A stretch of 17,473 nucleotides of DNA, taken from the NCBI GenBank assembly GCA_003695455.1, contig RFJF01000146.1, positions 1 through 17,473 on the forward strand, in the 5' to 3' direction. The notes under the pieces were generated by a model, which had not been told where the DNA came from, did not search any database, and was given only the letters and a program-made list of their open reading frames with translations. The position numbers and the translations under genes are program-made. Below, one piece after another: positions 1-7,009 of this stretch. Numbering within the stretch: position 1 is the first letter of the stretch; each line of letters begins with the position of its first letter. This DNA comes from Chloroflexota bacterium. Lineage in GTDB: Bacteria > Chloroflexota > Anaerolineae > 4572-78 > J111.

Positions 1-476
1 CCCGGTTTGGGCCGCGGCGTGCCTACCGGCTGAATGGAGGGCGTGCCGACCGGCGCGGCCTCAACCCGAACCGTGACCGGGGCCGGAGAGCCTTTTTCGG
101 CGTTGTTAAAATCAATGTCTTTGACGCGCAGGGTGTACACGCCGGGGCTGTCAGGAATCCATTCCTGGCGCACGGTGCCTTCGCCTGGCTGGTCGGCGCG
201 GAGCTGGGTTTCGGCCTGGCCTTCTTTTTGAACCCACAACTCCACCCGCGATAGCTCTTTAAACGAGGCGTGCCGGCTCAGCACCTGCACCGGAAAACCC
301 ACCGCAATCACCGTTTGGTCGGCGGGGGTGATGATGGCCGAGCTTTGTGGCGCGGGCAATTTGGCGCTGCTCTGCCCGCCAAACAGATCACCAAAACTGC
401 ACCCGCTGATCAGCACGCTGACCAGCAGAATCACCAGAATTACACCAAAAATTAACCGGACTCTGTTTTTATTCAT
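1..476 (-). CDS. Ig-like-domain lipoprotein (3' end outside window)
   Basis: The leftward frame starts at an ATG at 474-476 and stays open to the window edge, so only about 158 N-terminal residues are seen. The N-terminus (MNKNRVRLIF...) has a basic start, a hydrophobic segment and a lipobox ISGC with the lipidation cysteine at residue 26, so it should be an envelope-anchored lipoprotein. Residues about 45-140 look like one beta-sandwich (Ig-like) domain, with the motif PGVYTLRVKD near its end. A Pro/Thr-rich linker with two PVGTP units follows. A GAGGAG ribosome site lies about 13 bases upstream. It sits 45 bases downstream of a second leftward lipoprotein of similar fold, so the two probably form one operon. 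The specific function is unknown; carbohydrate or protein binding at the surface is only a guess. Confidence 0.75.
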   Translation of the reverse strand, partial: MNKNRVRLIFGVILVILLVSVLISGCSFGDLFGGQSSAKLPAPQSSAIITPADQTVIAVGFPVQVLSRHASFKELSRVELWVQKEGQAETQLRADQPGEGTVRQEWIPDSPGVYTLRVKDIDFNNAEKGSPAPVTVRVEAAPVGTPSIQPVGTPRPKP

Positions 477-521
477 CCCTGCAAAACTCCTCGCCCGAAC
501 GCGTTCCTGCAAAAGACCCGG

Positions 522-965
522 CTACTGCGCGGTAAACCGGATAGACGCCGATTCTTGCCAGTTGCCCACCAGATTGTACCCCTTGACTTTGATTAAATAA
601 TCGCCGCGTTGGGTAGGCACAAAGGTTTGCTCGGCGGTGAAGGTGGTTTGCGCAAACGGCGGGGCATCGGCCCGAACCAGCACGTTGGCAAACGTTTGAC
701 CCTGATTATTCGGCGGCAGTTCAACCGCCACCAGTTCAATGTGAGACACGCCGCATTTGGCGTCTTTGGTGCGCGCTTTAACGGTGACGGGGCGGTTAAC
801 CGGCAGTGGCCCGGCAGGCTCCCGAACCAGCAGCACGGTTTCCGGCACCTCGCTGCCGGTGCACGTTTCGTCGGGGGTTGTGTTGCAAGCAACCATTGGC
901 AGCAGCAGTAACAGCAAAATCAGGCAGTGCCGCAACGGTGTTGCGGCCAGGTTTTTGGCAATCAT
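522..965 (-). CDS. Small Ig-like-domain lipoprotein
   Basis: This is a 147-residue protein with a lipoprotein signal: a basic start, a leucine-rich core at residues 15-23, and MVAC with the lipidation cysteine at 27. The mature part is a single beta-rich domain; the segment near residues 118-135 (RGDYLIKVKGYNLVGNW) resembles the closing strands of bacterial Ig-like folds. Two further cysteines (C35 and C71) could form a disulfide outside the membrane. GAGGAA lies about 11 bases before the ATG. The neighbouring downstream gene encodes a second lipoprotein with a similar domain, suggesting a duplicated pair. The gene is divergent from an ECF sigma factor gene, so it may belong to that regulon, but no shared promoter motif was found. 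Function not recognised. Confidence 0.7.
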   Translation of the reverse strand: MIAKNLAATPLRHCLILLLLLLPMVACNTTPDETCTGSEVPETVLLVREPAGPLPVNRPVTVKARTKDAKCGVSHIELVAVELPPNNQGQTFANVLVRADAPPFAQTTFTAEQTFVPTQRGDYLIKVKGYNLVGNWQESASIRFTAQ

Positions 966-1007
966 ATCAGGTTATTCCTCAACAGGGCGACATGTATCCA
1001 AAATAAT

Positions 1008-1037
1008 GTAATATGTCAAATTGATATGTGAAGTCAA
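1008..1037 (-). promoter_or_regulatory. Candidate promoter of leftward lipoprotein genes
   Basis: On the minus strand, TTGACT (1032-1037) and TATTAC (1008-1013) are separated by 18 bases. The -35 matches consensus at five of six positions, the -10 at four. The surrounding AT-rich DNA offers alternative registers, so the exact start is uncertain. Confidence 0.4.
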
Positions 1038-1229
1038 TTATAGCACAAGATGCTGGAATTTGGTAGTCATAATATTTGATTTTGCAGCCGAATTAAAACC
1101 TGAATTGCAGAACTGCGCCGGTTGGGGGATAAAAGTAGTCTTGCCAAATGCCCGATGGTGGCAGCGGCGCAACCTGTGTTGGGAAAATCGTGGGGTGAGC
1201 GTGGGATGGCAAACGCCTGCGGCTCACGT

Positions 1230-1257
1230 TTGTCTAAACCGGCTGTGGTACTATAAT
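1230..1257 (+). promoter_or_regulatory. Candidate promoter of sigma/anti-sigma pair
   Basis: TTGTCT (1230-1235) and a perfect TATAAT (1252-1257) lie 16 bases apart. Transcription would start near 1264, giving a leader of about 37 bases. A second TATAAT at 1295-1300 touches the start codon but has no -35 partner. Confidence 0.45.
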
Positions 1258-1300
1258 TTCAATTTTCGGGTCAAAGGATTGTGGATTCACGGCGTATAAT

Positions 1301-1921
1301 ATGATGCAAACCAAAACCTCTCCCGAGCAGGATGTGACTGATCCTGTGCTGGTTGAGCGCTGGCAAAACGGCGATGCCGCGGCGTTTGACGCGCTGTACA
1401 CCCGCCACGCCCAAACTATTTACCGGTTGGGCTGGGCCATGTTGCAGCAAACGCAGGCCGCAGAAGATGTGGTGCAAGAAACGTTTATGCGCGCCCACAA
1501 AGCGCGCCATCGGTTTGACCCCGACCGCGCCAGTTTTGGCACCTGGTTGTACCAGATTGCGCTCAACTACTGCCGCAGCCACCTGCGCAAAAAACGATTG
1601 GTCACCATGCCGTGGCTGCGCCCATCCGGCGAGCCGCCGGAACTGCCGGACCCCATGCTGGGGCCGGAGGGTCATGCCCTGCGCGGCGAATACCGCCGCC
1701 TGCTGTGGGAGGCTGTGCAAAAACTGAGCAACCCGCTCAAAGAGGTGATTACCTTGCATTATTATATGGAACTGCCTGCCGTAGAAATTGCGGCCATGCT
1801 GGATTGTCCGGAGGGAACCATTTACTCCCGGCTGCACAACGCCCGGCGAAGGCTGGCGGAAACGTTGTCTGCACAGGGCGTTTCGGCTCCGGAGATTTTT
1901 GAGGCCCAGAATGCACACTAA
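1301..1921 (+). CDS. ECF-type RNA polymerase sigma factor
   Basis: This 206-residue protein has the two-domain layout of extracytoplasmic-function sigma factors. Sigma region 2 covers about residues 24-92 and includes the core-binding segment AAEDVVQETFMRAH (53-66) and the -10-recognition segment FGTWLYQIALNYCRSHLR. Region 4 covers about 130-188 with the helix-turn-helix LPAVEIAAMLDCPEGTIYSRLHNARRRL. It redirects core RNA polymerase to a small regulon. The start is the ATG at 1301 or 1304; no Shine-Dalgarno stands before either. Its stop codon lies inside the start of the next gene, a membrane anti-sigma factor, so the two are translationally coupled and almost certainly form a signalling pair. 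The stimulus is not evident; neighbouring lipoprotein genes make an envelope signal plausible. Confidence 0.93.
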   Translation: MMQTKTSPEQDVTDPVLVERWQNGDAAAFDALYTRHAQTIYRLGWAMLQQTQAAEDVVQETFMRAHKARHRFDPDRASFGTWLYQIALNYCRSHLRKKRLVTMPWLRPSGEPPELPDPMLGPEGHALRGEYRRLLWEAVQKLSNPLKEVITLHYYMELPAVEIAAMLDCPEGTIYSRLHNARRRLAETLSAQGVSAPEIFEAQNAH

Positions 1922-3401
1922 TCACGTAGACAGGCAGATTGAGGCCTATCTGGACCACCAACTTTCGGCGGAAGAACGCCGGCAGGTAGAGCTGCATCTC
2001 AAACAGTGTCCCGCCTGCGCCCAACGGCTGATTGACGCCCGCGGCCTGGAACGTGAACTTGGCCCGGTGCTGAAAGCGGCATTGGGCCAACCCACCCTGC
2101 CGCCGCACTTGCGGTACACCGTGCGGCAGGCCATTCAGCCCACTCCCCGCCGCTCATTTTTGAGTTGGGCCACGCCGTTGAAAGTGCTCAACGCACTGGG
2201 GTCAGTGGCGGTGGTGGCGCTGCTGGCTTTTGGCGCGCTGGTGGTCATTCGCGGGCAAATCCCCGGTCTGTCATCAATGTTTATTACCACCCGGCAAACG
2301 CTGGCGCCCGTGACCGGCGGCGGCACATCTGAGGCCACGCCGGTCCCGCCCACCGTGACCGCGCCCGCTGAACCTGAATCCGAGTCTCCGGCAGCCGCGC
2401 GCCACTCGGCGCAGGATGTTTTGCCAAAAAGCGCAATTCAACAACCGGCCTCCGGCAATGCCCCGGCGGCGGGCCGTTCAGCACAGCCGGCGCCGCCGGC
2501 ATTGTCACCCCAACCCGCTGCGCCAACTCCGGTGGCCCTGCCCGGCGGAACCATTGCCTACCCGCTGTTTAACGGCCAGATGTATCAAATTCATCTGATC
2601 AATCCTGACGGCACCAACCTGCGCACCGCCCCCATGTTGGGGGTATCCGAGCCTGCCCTGCATCCCGCCAAAAATGATTTTGCGCTGGCGGTTCGCTCCT
2701 GGAATGACCCCGACGGCCCACGTTCACTGGTTACCACCGATATTCTGGCCGAACGGCCGCAATCCATTACCCATTTCTGGGAAGACGCCCAGCCCGATTG
2801 GTCGCCCAAAGAAAACCGGTTAATCTTCGCCTCGCAGCGGGAAAGCGACCGTCGCTGGCGGCTGTACAGCGCCTGGGGCGACGGCTCGCTGGAGGTAAAT
2901 TTGCGGCGAGAAGGGCAATCGCCCACGTTTGCCCCGGACGGTTTCCGGTTTGTGTACCAGGGGTGTGACGAAACCGGTAATCGCTGTGGTTTGTGGCGCA
3001 CAGACATTGAACACAGCGAGCAGCAAACAGAATTGATTCTGGAAAACCCGTTGGCCCGGTCGCCGGATTGGTCGCCGGTTTCAGAGGAAATTGTGTACAT
3101 GGCAAATCCCAACGGCGACTGGGATTTGTATTTGGCTAACAGCGATGGCAGCGGCGCGCATCGCCTGACCCGTGGTTTGGCCAACGACGGCCTGCCGGTC
3201 TGGTCGCCCGATGGGCAGTGGATTGCGTTTGTGTCTGACAGAGAGGGCGCGTGGGGGGTGTGGATTTTGCACCCCAAAAGCGGCCAGATGCGGCGCGTGG
3301 TGGCGTTTGAACAAGGTACGCTGACGCCGCCGGTGCGAGCCCCCTACACGGAACACGGCGAACGCCACTGGTGGGATGAACAAATCAGTTGGGGCAAATG
3401 A
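1911..3401 (+). CDS. Membrane anti-sigma factor with TolB-like beta-propeller
   Basis: The ATG at 1911 overlaps the sigma gene by 11 bases and gives 496 residues; a longer frame reaching back to 1788 lies wholly inside the sigma gene and is rejected. The N-terminus is a zinc-binding anti-sigma domain: H29-x3-C33-x2-C36 within HLKQCPAC. A single transmembrane helix follows at about residues 93-113, then a Pro/Ala/Thr-rich linker to about 215. Residues about 216-496 form a beta-propeller built of TolB/PD40-type blades, seen in repeats such as PDWSP, PVWSPDGQWIAFVSD and DWDLYLANSDGSGAHRLT. The predicted job is to hold the sigma factor at the membrane and release it when the outer propeller senses something. 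Domain identities are strong; the ligand is unknown. Confidence 0.88.
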   Translation: MHTNHVDRQIEAYLDHQLSAEERRQVELHLKQCPACAQRLIDARGLERELGPVLKAALGQPTLPPHLRYTVRQAIQPTPRRSFLSWATPLKVLNALGSVAVVALLAFGALVVIRGQIPGLSSMFITTRQTLAPVTGGGTSEATPVPPTVTAPAEPESESPAAARHSAQDVLPKSAIQQPASGNAPAAGRSAQPAPPALSPQPAAPTPVALPGGTIAYPLFNGQMYQIHLINPDGTNLRTAPMLGVSEPALHPAKNDFALAVRSWNDPDGPRSLVTTDILAERPQSITHFWEDAQPDWSPKENRLIFASQRESDRRWRLYSAWGDGSLEVNLRREGQSPTFAPDGFRFVYQGCDETGNRCGLWRTDIEHSEQQTELILENPLARSPDWSPVSEEIVYMANPNGDWDLYLANSDGSGAHRLTRGLANDGLPVWSPDGQWIAFVSDREGAWGVWILHPKSGQMRRVVAFEQGTLTPPVRAPYTEHGERHWWDEQISWGK

Positions 3402-3433
3402 GAAAGCAGATTAGGGCCACAAGCCGGGGAATC

Positions 3434-3468
3434 AAAAAAATCATCCTGCATTTGGGATGATTTTTTTT
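3434..3468. terminator. Bidirectional rho-independent terminator
   Basis: The stem ATCATCC (3440-3446) / GGATGAT (3455-3461) with an 8-base loop is flanked by an A-run on the left and a T-run on the right. It can therefore stop both the rightward anti-sigma transcript and the leftward DinB-type transcript, whose genes converge here. Confidence 0.85.
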
Positions 3469-3485
3469 GTGCAGTTTGAGTGGTG

Positions 3486-3947
3486 TTACAGCCGGGTGTG
3501 CCAGCGGCGCAGCTCTTGCAAATGTTCTTCGTAGTGGCCCCACGTTTCTACGGCAATTGAGCGGGCCACAACCTCATTTTGTAACCGGCGCGGCGGCATT
3601 TGCCGGATGGCTGCCAGCAGGCTGCGATGGGCGGCGCGGGAGTCAAAGTTTACCTCTTCCCAACTCCAGTTTTTGCGCTCTTCGTATGCTTCTTTATTCA
3701 GCGCATCCACATCCGGCTCGGCCTGAAGCGGCAAGTCTGAGTCGTGCGCCTCATCCAACAGCGAGGCGCAGCGCCATTCCCAGGCGCTGATGTGGGCCAT
3801 CACATCCTTTACTGACCAGCCATTAGACAGGTTGGGGGCAGTCAGTTGGGCTTCCGGTAAATTTTCAATCAACCGAGTCAATTCGGCGTAGCTGTCTTCA
3901 ATTTTATCAATCACTGTTTCAATAGTGACTTCCAAAAAATTCCCCAT
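3486..3947 (-). CDS. DinB/ClbS-DfsB-like four-helix-bundle protein
   Basis: This 153-residue all-helical protein has the layout of the DinB/ClbS (DfsB) superfamily, whose members bind a metal in a four-helix bundle. Candidate ligands are H52 in VKDVMAHISAWEWR and the pair H138/H142 in WGHYEEHLQELRRW; this one-plus-two histidine spacing is typical. The family includes thiol-transferase-like enzymes and the cyclopropane hydrolase ClbS, so a thiol or detoxification role is possible, but no substrate can be named. A strong AAGGGGG ribosome site precedes the ATG by about 10 bases. It is monocistronic, with its own candidate promoter and a terminator shared with the convergent anti-sigma gene. No link to the nearby SUF genes is evident beyond proximity. 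Confidence 0.8.
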   Translation of the reverse strand: MGNFLEVTIETVIDKIEDSYAELTRLIENLPEAQLTAPNLSNGWSVKDVMAHISAWEWRCASLLDEAHDSDLPLQAEPDVDALNKEAYEERKNWSWEEVNFDSRAAHRSLLAAIRQMPPRRLQNEVVARSIAVETWGHYEEHLQELRRWHTRL

Positions 3948-3998
3948 AATTTTTCATCCCCCTTGATGAATTGTTTGGGTAACCGGCTGAATACCGGT

Positions 3999-4026
3999 AT
4001 TGTTCCCAAAATCAGAGAAATGTCAA
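3999..4026 (-). promoter_or_regulatory. Candidate promoter of DinB-like gene
   Basis: On the minus strand there is a perfect TTGACA (4021-4026), a 16-base spacer and AACAAT (3999-4004, four of six). A 10-base perfect palindrome ATACCGGTAT (3991-4000) overlaps the -10 edge and could be an operator. Confidence 0.45.
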
Positions 4027-4050
4027 TTTCACGTTTTTGTATGATTGCAC

Positions 4051-4087
4051 AAAAAAAGGCAGAGCGAGGCATCGCTCTACCTTTTTT
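4051..4087 (-). terminator. Terminator of mrp
   Basis: A 10-pair stem (4058-4067 with 4072-4081, loop GGCA) is flanked by A7 on the left and T6 on the right. On the minus strand every pair forms (one G-U) and is followed by seven U, so it ends the leftward mrp transcript just past its stop. On the plus strand there is one mismatch. Confidence 0.88.
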
Positions 4088-4104
4088 ATCGGCAGTAACC
4101 GGAA

Positions 4105-5205
4105 TTAGTTGATGATTTTTAAGGCGGGGTCGCCGTAAATGTTGGTGTTTTCCTGACCGTGCAAAATATTTTGCAGGCTCACGGCGGCGGCAACTTTGCG
4201 GGCAATCTCGCGGATGGATTGCGCCGCCGGAGATTTTGGGTCCCGGATTACAATAGGCGTGCCTTCGTCGCCGCCTTTGCGCACTTCCGGTTCCAGCGGA
4301 ACTTCGCCCAGAAAATCGGCGCCAACCTGTTGGGCCATTTCCTGACCGCCGCCGTGCCCAAAAATATCGTAGCGGGTTCCGGTGTCGGGGGCCACAAAGT
4401 AGCTCATATTTTCAATGACTCCAAAAACGGGTACGTTGAGCTGCTGAAACATCGAGACGCCGCGCACCACGTCATCCAGGGCCACCTGTTGCGGGGTGGT
4501 CACAATGACTGCGCCGGTCAGCCCAATGCTCTGCGACAGGCTGAGGCTGGCATCGCCGGTGCCGGGCGGCAAATCAATCACCAGATAATCCAGCCCGCCC
4601 CAATCCACATCTTCCAGAAACTGGCGGATGGCGTTGTGAATCATCGGGCCGCGCCAGATGACGGCCTGCCCTTTTTCTACCAAAAAGCCCATGCTCATCA
4701 ATTTTACGCCGTGGGCTTCCAGCGGCTGAATTTTGCCGTTGTAGCCTTTGGGCTGACCGCTGACGCCCATCATCAACGGAATGTTGGGGCCGTACACATC
4801 CACATCCAGCAGGCCCACTTTGGCCCCATCCAGCGCCAGGCTGATAGCCAGATTTGTGGCGGTGGTGCTTTTGCCCACTCCGCCTTTGCCAGAGGCCACA
4901 GCAATGGCATTTTTCACACCGATGTCCATGCGGCCCATCAAACGGGCATCGGACGGCACGCGGGAATCAAAGTTGATGGATACGGTTTCAACCCCGGAAA
5001 TGGCTTTGACCGCGGCGCTGGCTTCGGCTTCTATTTGATGTTTCAGCGGGCAGGCCGGGGTGGTGAGCATAATGGTAAAATCAACGGCGCCGTCGTTAAT
5101 TTGCAGGTTTTCAATCATTTTGAGGGTAACAAGGTCTTTGTGCAGCTCCGGCTCAATCACGTGGCTGAGTGCTTCAATGACCTGAGATTTTGTAATATTT
5201 GCCAT
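4105..5205 (-). CDS. mrp: Mrp/ApbC-family Fe-S carrier ATPase with MIP18 domain
   Basis: This is a 366-residue P-loop ATPase of the Mrp/NBP35 family, which binds and delivers iron-sulfur clusters to apoproteins in the cytosol. Residues 1-80 form an N-terminal MIP18/DUF59 domain ([11 protein letters not shown] at 19-29, TTPACPL with C52). The ATPase core has the deviant Walker [10 protein letters not shown] (106-114), [10 protein letters not shown] (134-143) and DLPPGTGD (211-218). The usual C-terminal CxxC bridging pair is absent: the segment after ENMSYF reads VAPDTG. Cyanobacterial Mrp proteins are also known to lack it. The start at 5205 is chosen because GGAG lies 6-7 bases upstream; a frame extending to 5274 crosses this site and is unlikely. 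It lies downstream of sufR on the same strand, divergent from sufCBD, supporting a role in Fe-S trafficking. Confidence 0.93.
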   Translation of the reverse strand: MANITKSQVIEALSHVIEPELHKDLVTLKMIENLQINDGAVDFTIMLTTPACPLKHQIEAEASAAVKAISGVETVSINFDSRVPSDARLMGRMDIGVKNAIAVASGKGGVGKSTTATNLAISLALDGAKVGLLDVDVYGPNIPLMMGVSGQPKGYNGKIQPLEAHGVKLMSMGFLVEKGQAVIWRGPMIHNAIRQFLEDVDWGGLDYLVIDLPPGTGDASLSLSQSIGLTGAVIVTTPQQVALDDVVRGVSMFQQLNVPVFGVIENMSYFVAPDTGTRYDIFGHGGGQEMAQQVGADFLGEVPLEPEVRKGGDEGTPIVIRDPKSPAAQSIREIARKVAAAVSLQNILHGQENTNIYGDPALKIIN

Positions 5206-5273
5206 AATTTTCTCCGTAGTTGGCTTAAACAAGATTGACCGGGGTACTTTAAGACTGCCCGGCCAATTGTGCA

Positions 5274-5309
5274 AATTTAAAAACTCCCAAGGAAGCCTAC
5301 CCCGGGAGT
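5274..5309 (-). terminator. Terminator of sufR
   Basis: On the minus strand ACTCCC (5304-5309) pairs with GGGAGT (5283-5288), extended by four inner pairs, and is followed by TTTTT. It lies directly after the sufR stop, so mrp either relies on read-through or has its own start in 5206-5273, where I see no good promoter. Confidence 0.72.
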
Positions 5310-5314
5310 GAAAT

Positions 5315-5974
5315 TTACTTGTTTTTTGGTTTTACCTTGTACACACACGCGCCGTCGCCGTTAATCAGATGGCTTTTGCGTTCAACTTTTGCATCCAACA
5401 GGTTCTCCAACATCACGTGGTCGTAATCGCAGGCCGAGTAACAGCCCTCGGCCACGTTGATGATGGGGCAGTTGGCTTCTTTAAGAATGAACGTGTCATC
5501 TTCTCCGGGTTCCCAGGTTGACATGTAGCCGTCGGCCTCGCGCAGCCGGGTGAGCTGGTCCAACCGTTCATTCAATGTGCGGCCGGTAATCTGCGACCGG
5601 TAATTTTGAATGAGTTGCTGGGAGCGCATTCTGAAAATGGCGTCAATGGCGTCACTGCCGTACAGTTCGGTGATTGTTTCCAGCACATCGGTGGCCAATT
5701 CTTCGTAGCGGCGCGGAAAGTAGCTGTCGGCGGCTTCTCCCAGCCGGTACACAAAACTGGGCCGTCCCATACCGCGCTGAACTTCATCGTACGCTACCAG
5801 GTTGTCGCTTTCCAGCTTGGTCAGGTGGCGGCGCACCGCCACCGAACTAATGCCCAGCAGTTTGGCTAATTCATCGGCGGTGAGTTGCCCGTTTTCTTTG
5901 AGAAGCTTCAAAATTTTGCGGCGGGTGGCCGGCATTTGTTTGTGTACAAGTGTACCGTTTTCTGTTCGGGTCAT
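5315..5974 (-). CDS. sufR: SufR-like Fe-S-sensing transcriptional regulator
   Basis: This 219-residue protein has an N-terminal winged helix-turn-helix (about 19-75: [34 protein letters not shown], wing [12 protein letters not shown]). Its C-terminal domain carries four cysteines at 169, 178, 182 and 210 ([22 protein letters not shown]), positioned like the cluster ligands of SufR-type repressors. Known SufR proteins bind an Fe-S cluster and repress the divergent suf operon when clusters are plentiful. The ATG at 5972-5974 is preferred because GGAG lies 8 bases upstream; an upstream ATG at 6070 would run through the gene's own -10 box. The divergent sufC gene and the operator-like site between them strongly support the name. 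The cysteine spacing differs from the cyanobacterial pattern as I recall it. Confidence 0.88.
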   Translation of the reverse strand: MTRTENGTLVHKQMPATRRKILKLLKENGQLTADELAKLLGISSVAVRRHLTKLESDNLVAYDEVQRGMGRPSFVYRLGEAADSYFPRRYEELATDVLETITELYGSDAIDAIFRMRSQQLIQNYRSQITGRTLNERLDQLTRLREADGYMSTWEPGEDDTFILKEANCPIINVAEGCYSACDYDHVMLENLLDAKVERKSHLINGDGACVYKVKPKNK

Positions 5975-6041
5975 AAAAAATGCTCCAGCAAATAAGAGGC
6001 TAAAAATCAACTTATCCAGCGAATTTACGCCGCTGGACAGG

Positions 6042-6070
6042 ATTATATCACGCATTTTTGAACTTTGCAA
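6042..6070 (-). promoter_or_regulatory. Promoter of sufR
   Basis: On the minus strand TTGCAA (6065-6070, four of six) and a perfect TATAAT (6042-6047) are 17 bases apart. Transcription would start near 6035. This start falls within the inverted repeat TCCAGCG-N9-CGCTGGA (6015-6037). Confidence 0.75.
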
Positions 6071-6077
6071 TATTTAA

Positions 6078-6091
6078 TAACAAAATAGTTG
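6078..6091. promoter_or_regulatory. Candidate SufR operator TAAC-N6-GTTG
   Basis: TAAC (6078-6081), six bases, GTTG (6088-6091). This matches the cyanobacterial SufR site CAAC-N6-GTTG at seven of eight positions. The GTTG half overlaps the sufC -35 box and the site lies 8 bases upstream of the sufR -35 box, so binding would block sufCBD and could also affect sufR. Confidence 0.65.
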
Positions 6092-6117
6092 ACAAAGTGT
6101 GGGGGCCATGCTAAAAT
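6089..6117 (+). promoter_or_regulatory. Promoter of sufCBD
   Basis: A perfect TTGACA (6089-6094) and TAAAAT (6112-6117, five of six) with an ideal 17-base spacer. Transcription would start near 6124, giving a leader of about 66 bases before sufC. Confidence 0.82.
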
Positions 6118-6189
6118 AGCCGGGATTTAGGCAATTGCACAAGATTATCAACAGAATTTCCACGTAAAGGAGTTTTCAAACGAAGCATT

Positions 6190-6975
6190 ATGACCTCTTC
6201 TCTCTCGATCAAAAATCTGCGTGTTAGTGTTGAGGATAAACTTATTCTCAAAGGGCTGAACCTGGAAATTGGGCTGGGCGAAGTCCACGCCATTATGGGC
6301 CCCAATGGTTCCGGCAAAAGCACCATGGCCTACTCGCTGGCCGGCCACCCCAAGTACGAAGTGGAAGGCGGCGAAGTGTGGCTTGATGGCGAAAACCTGC
6401 TTGAAATGACCCCCGATGAACGCGCCCGCGCCGGCTTGTTTCTGGCGTTCCAGTACCCAACCGCCATTCCCGGCATCAGCATGGCCAACTTTTTGCGAAC
6501 TTCGGTCAATGCCGTGAAAGGGCAGACCAACGGCAACGGCAAAAAAGGCATCCCCATCACCGAATTTCGCAAGCTGCTCAATGAAAAAATGAGCTTGCTC
6601 AAAATGGACAAAAGTTTTGCCCGCCGCTACCTGAACGAGGGTTTTTCCGGCGGCGAGAAAAAGCGCGCCGAAATTTTGCAGATGGCCCTGCTTGAACCCA
6701 AGTTTGCCATTTTGGATGAAACCGATTCCGGCCTTGACATTGATGCCTTGCGGGTTGTGTCTGAAGGCGTCAACGCCCTCACCGGCCCGGACCGCTCATT
6801 TATTGTGATTACCCACTACCAGCGCATTCTCAATTACATCAAGCCTGATTTTGTCCACATTATGTACGACGGCCAAATCATCGAATCCGGTGGGCCGGAA
6901 CTGGCTGAAAAGCTTGAAGCTGAAGGGTACGACCAACTGATTAAAGAACACGAAGCCGCACAAACCGCGGCCTGA
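6190..6975 (+). CDS. sufC: SufC, ATPase of the SUF Fe-S scaffold complex
   Basis: This is a 261-residue ABC-type ATPase, the normal SufC length. It drives conformational change in the SufB-SufC-SufD scaffold that builds Fe-S clusters. Visible motifs: Walker [10 protein letters not shown] (37-45), Q-loop [10 protein letters not shown] (Q88), signature FSGGEKKR (152-159), Walker B with the family-typical [11 protein letters not shown] (173-183), and the switch histidine H209 in VITHYQRIL. It is the first gene of a rightward operon with sufB 34 bases and sufD 1448 bases further on. AAAGGAG at 6166-6172 is unusually far (17 bases) from the ATG; a GAAG at 6182-6185 is closer. No better start is available in frame. 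Regulation by the divergent SufR is expected. Confidence 0.97.
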   Translation: MTSSLSIKNLRVSVEDKLILKGLNLEIGLGEVHAIMGPNGSGKSTMAYSLAGHPKYEVEGGEVWLDGENLLEMTPDERARAGLFLAFQYPTAIPGISMANFLRTSVNAVKGQTNGNGKKGIPITEFRKLLNEKMSLLKMDKSFARRYLNEGFSGGEKKRAEILQMALLEPKFAILDETDSGLDIDALRVVSEGVNALTGPDRSFIVITHYQRILNYIKPDFVHIMYDGQIIESGGPELAEKLEAEGYDQLIKEHEAAQTAA

Positions 6976-7009
6976 TAGTGCCGGGCGGCCACCACAAACG
7001 GAGAAAATT

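Larger units (their letters stand above)
966..1300. other. Divergent intergenic region, lipoprotein / sigma factor
   Basis: This 335-base stretch between divergent genes has no convincing open frame. It holds one candidate sigma-70 promoter in each direction (listed separately). The middle part, about 1080-1230, shows nothing I can support. I looked for an ECF-type autoregulatory pair (a GGAAC-like -35 with a CGTC-like -10) and did not find one. Confidence 0.6.

Noticed and set aside
1295..1300. TATAAT touching the sigma factor start codon (leaderless transcript)
   Set aside because: A start about seven bases downstream would fall inside the coding region and no -35 element is spaced correctly.
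1788..1910. N-terminal extension of the anti-sigma gene into the sigma gene
   Set aside because: The extra 41 residues lie fully within the sigma coding region in another frame and precede a standard zinc-finger N-terminus; the ATG at 1911 is preferred.
4159..5238. Long plus-strand frame opposite mrp
   Set aside because: The mrp strand has Walker motifs and a ribosome site; this frame is His/Gly/Ala-rich noise.
5975..6070. N-terminal extension of SufR that looks like a membrane segment
   Set aside because: The region holds the -10 box and predicted start of the sufR transcript, and a good ribosome site precedes the internal ATG at 5974.
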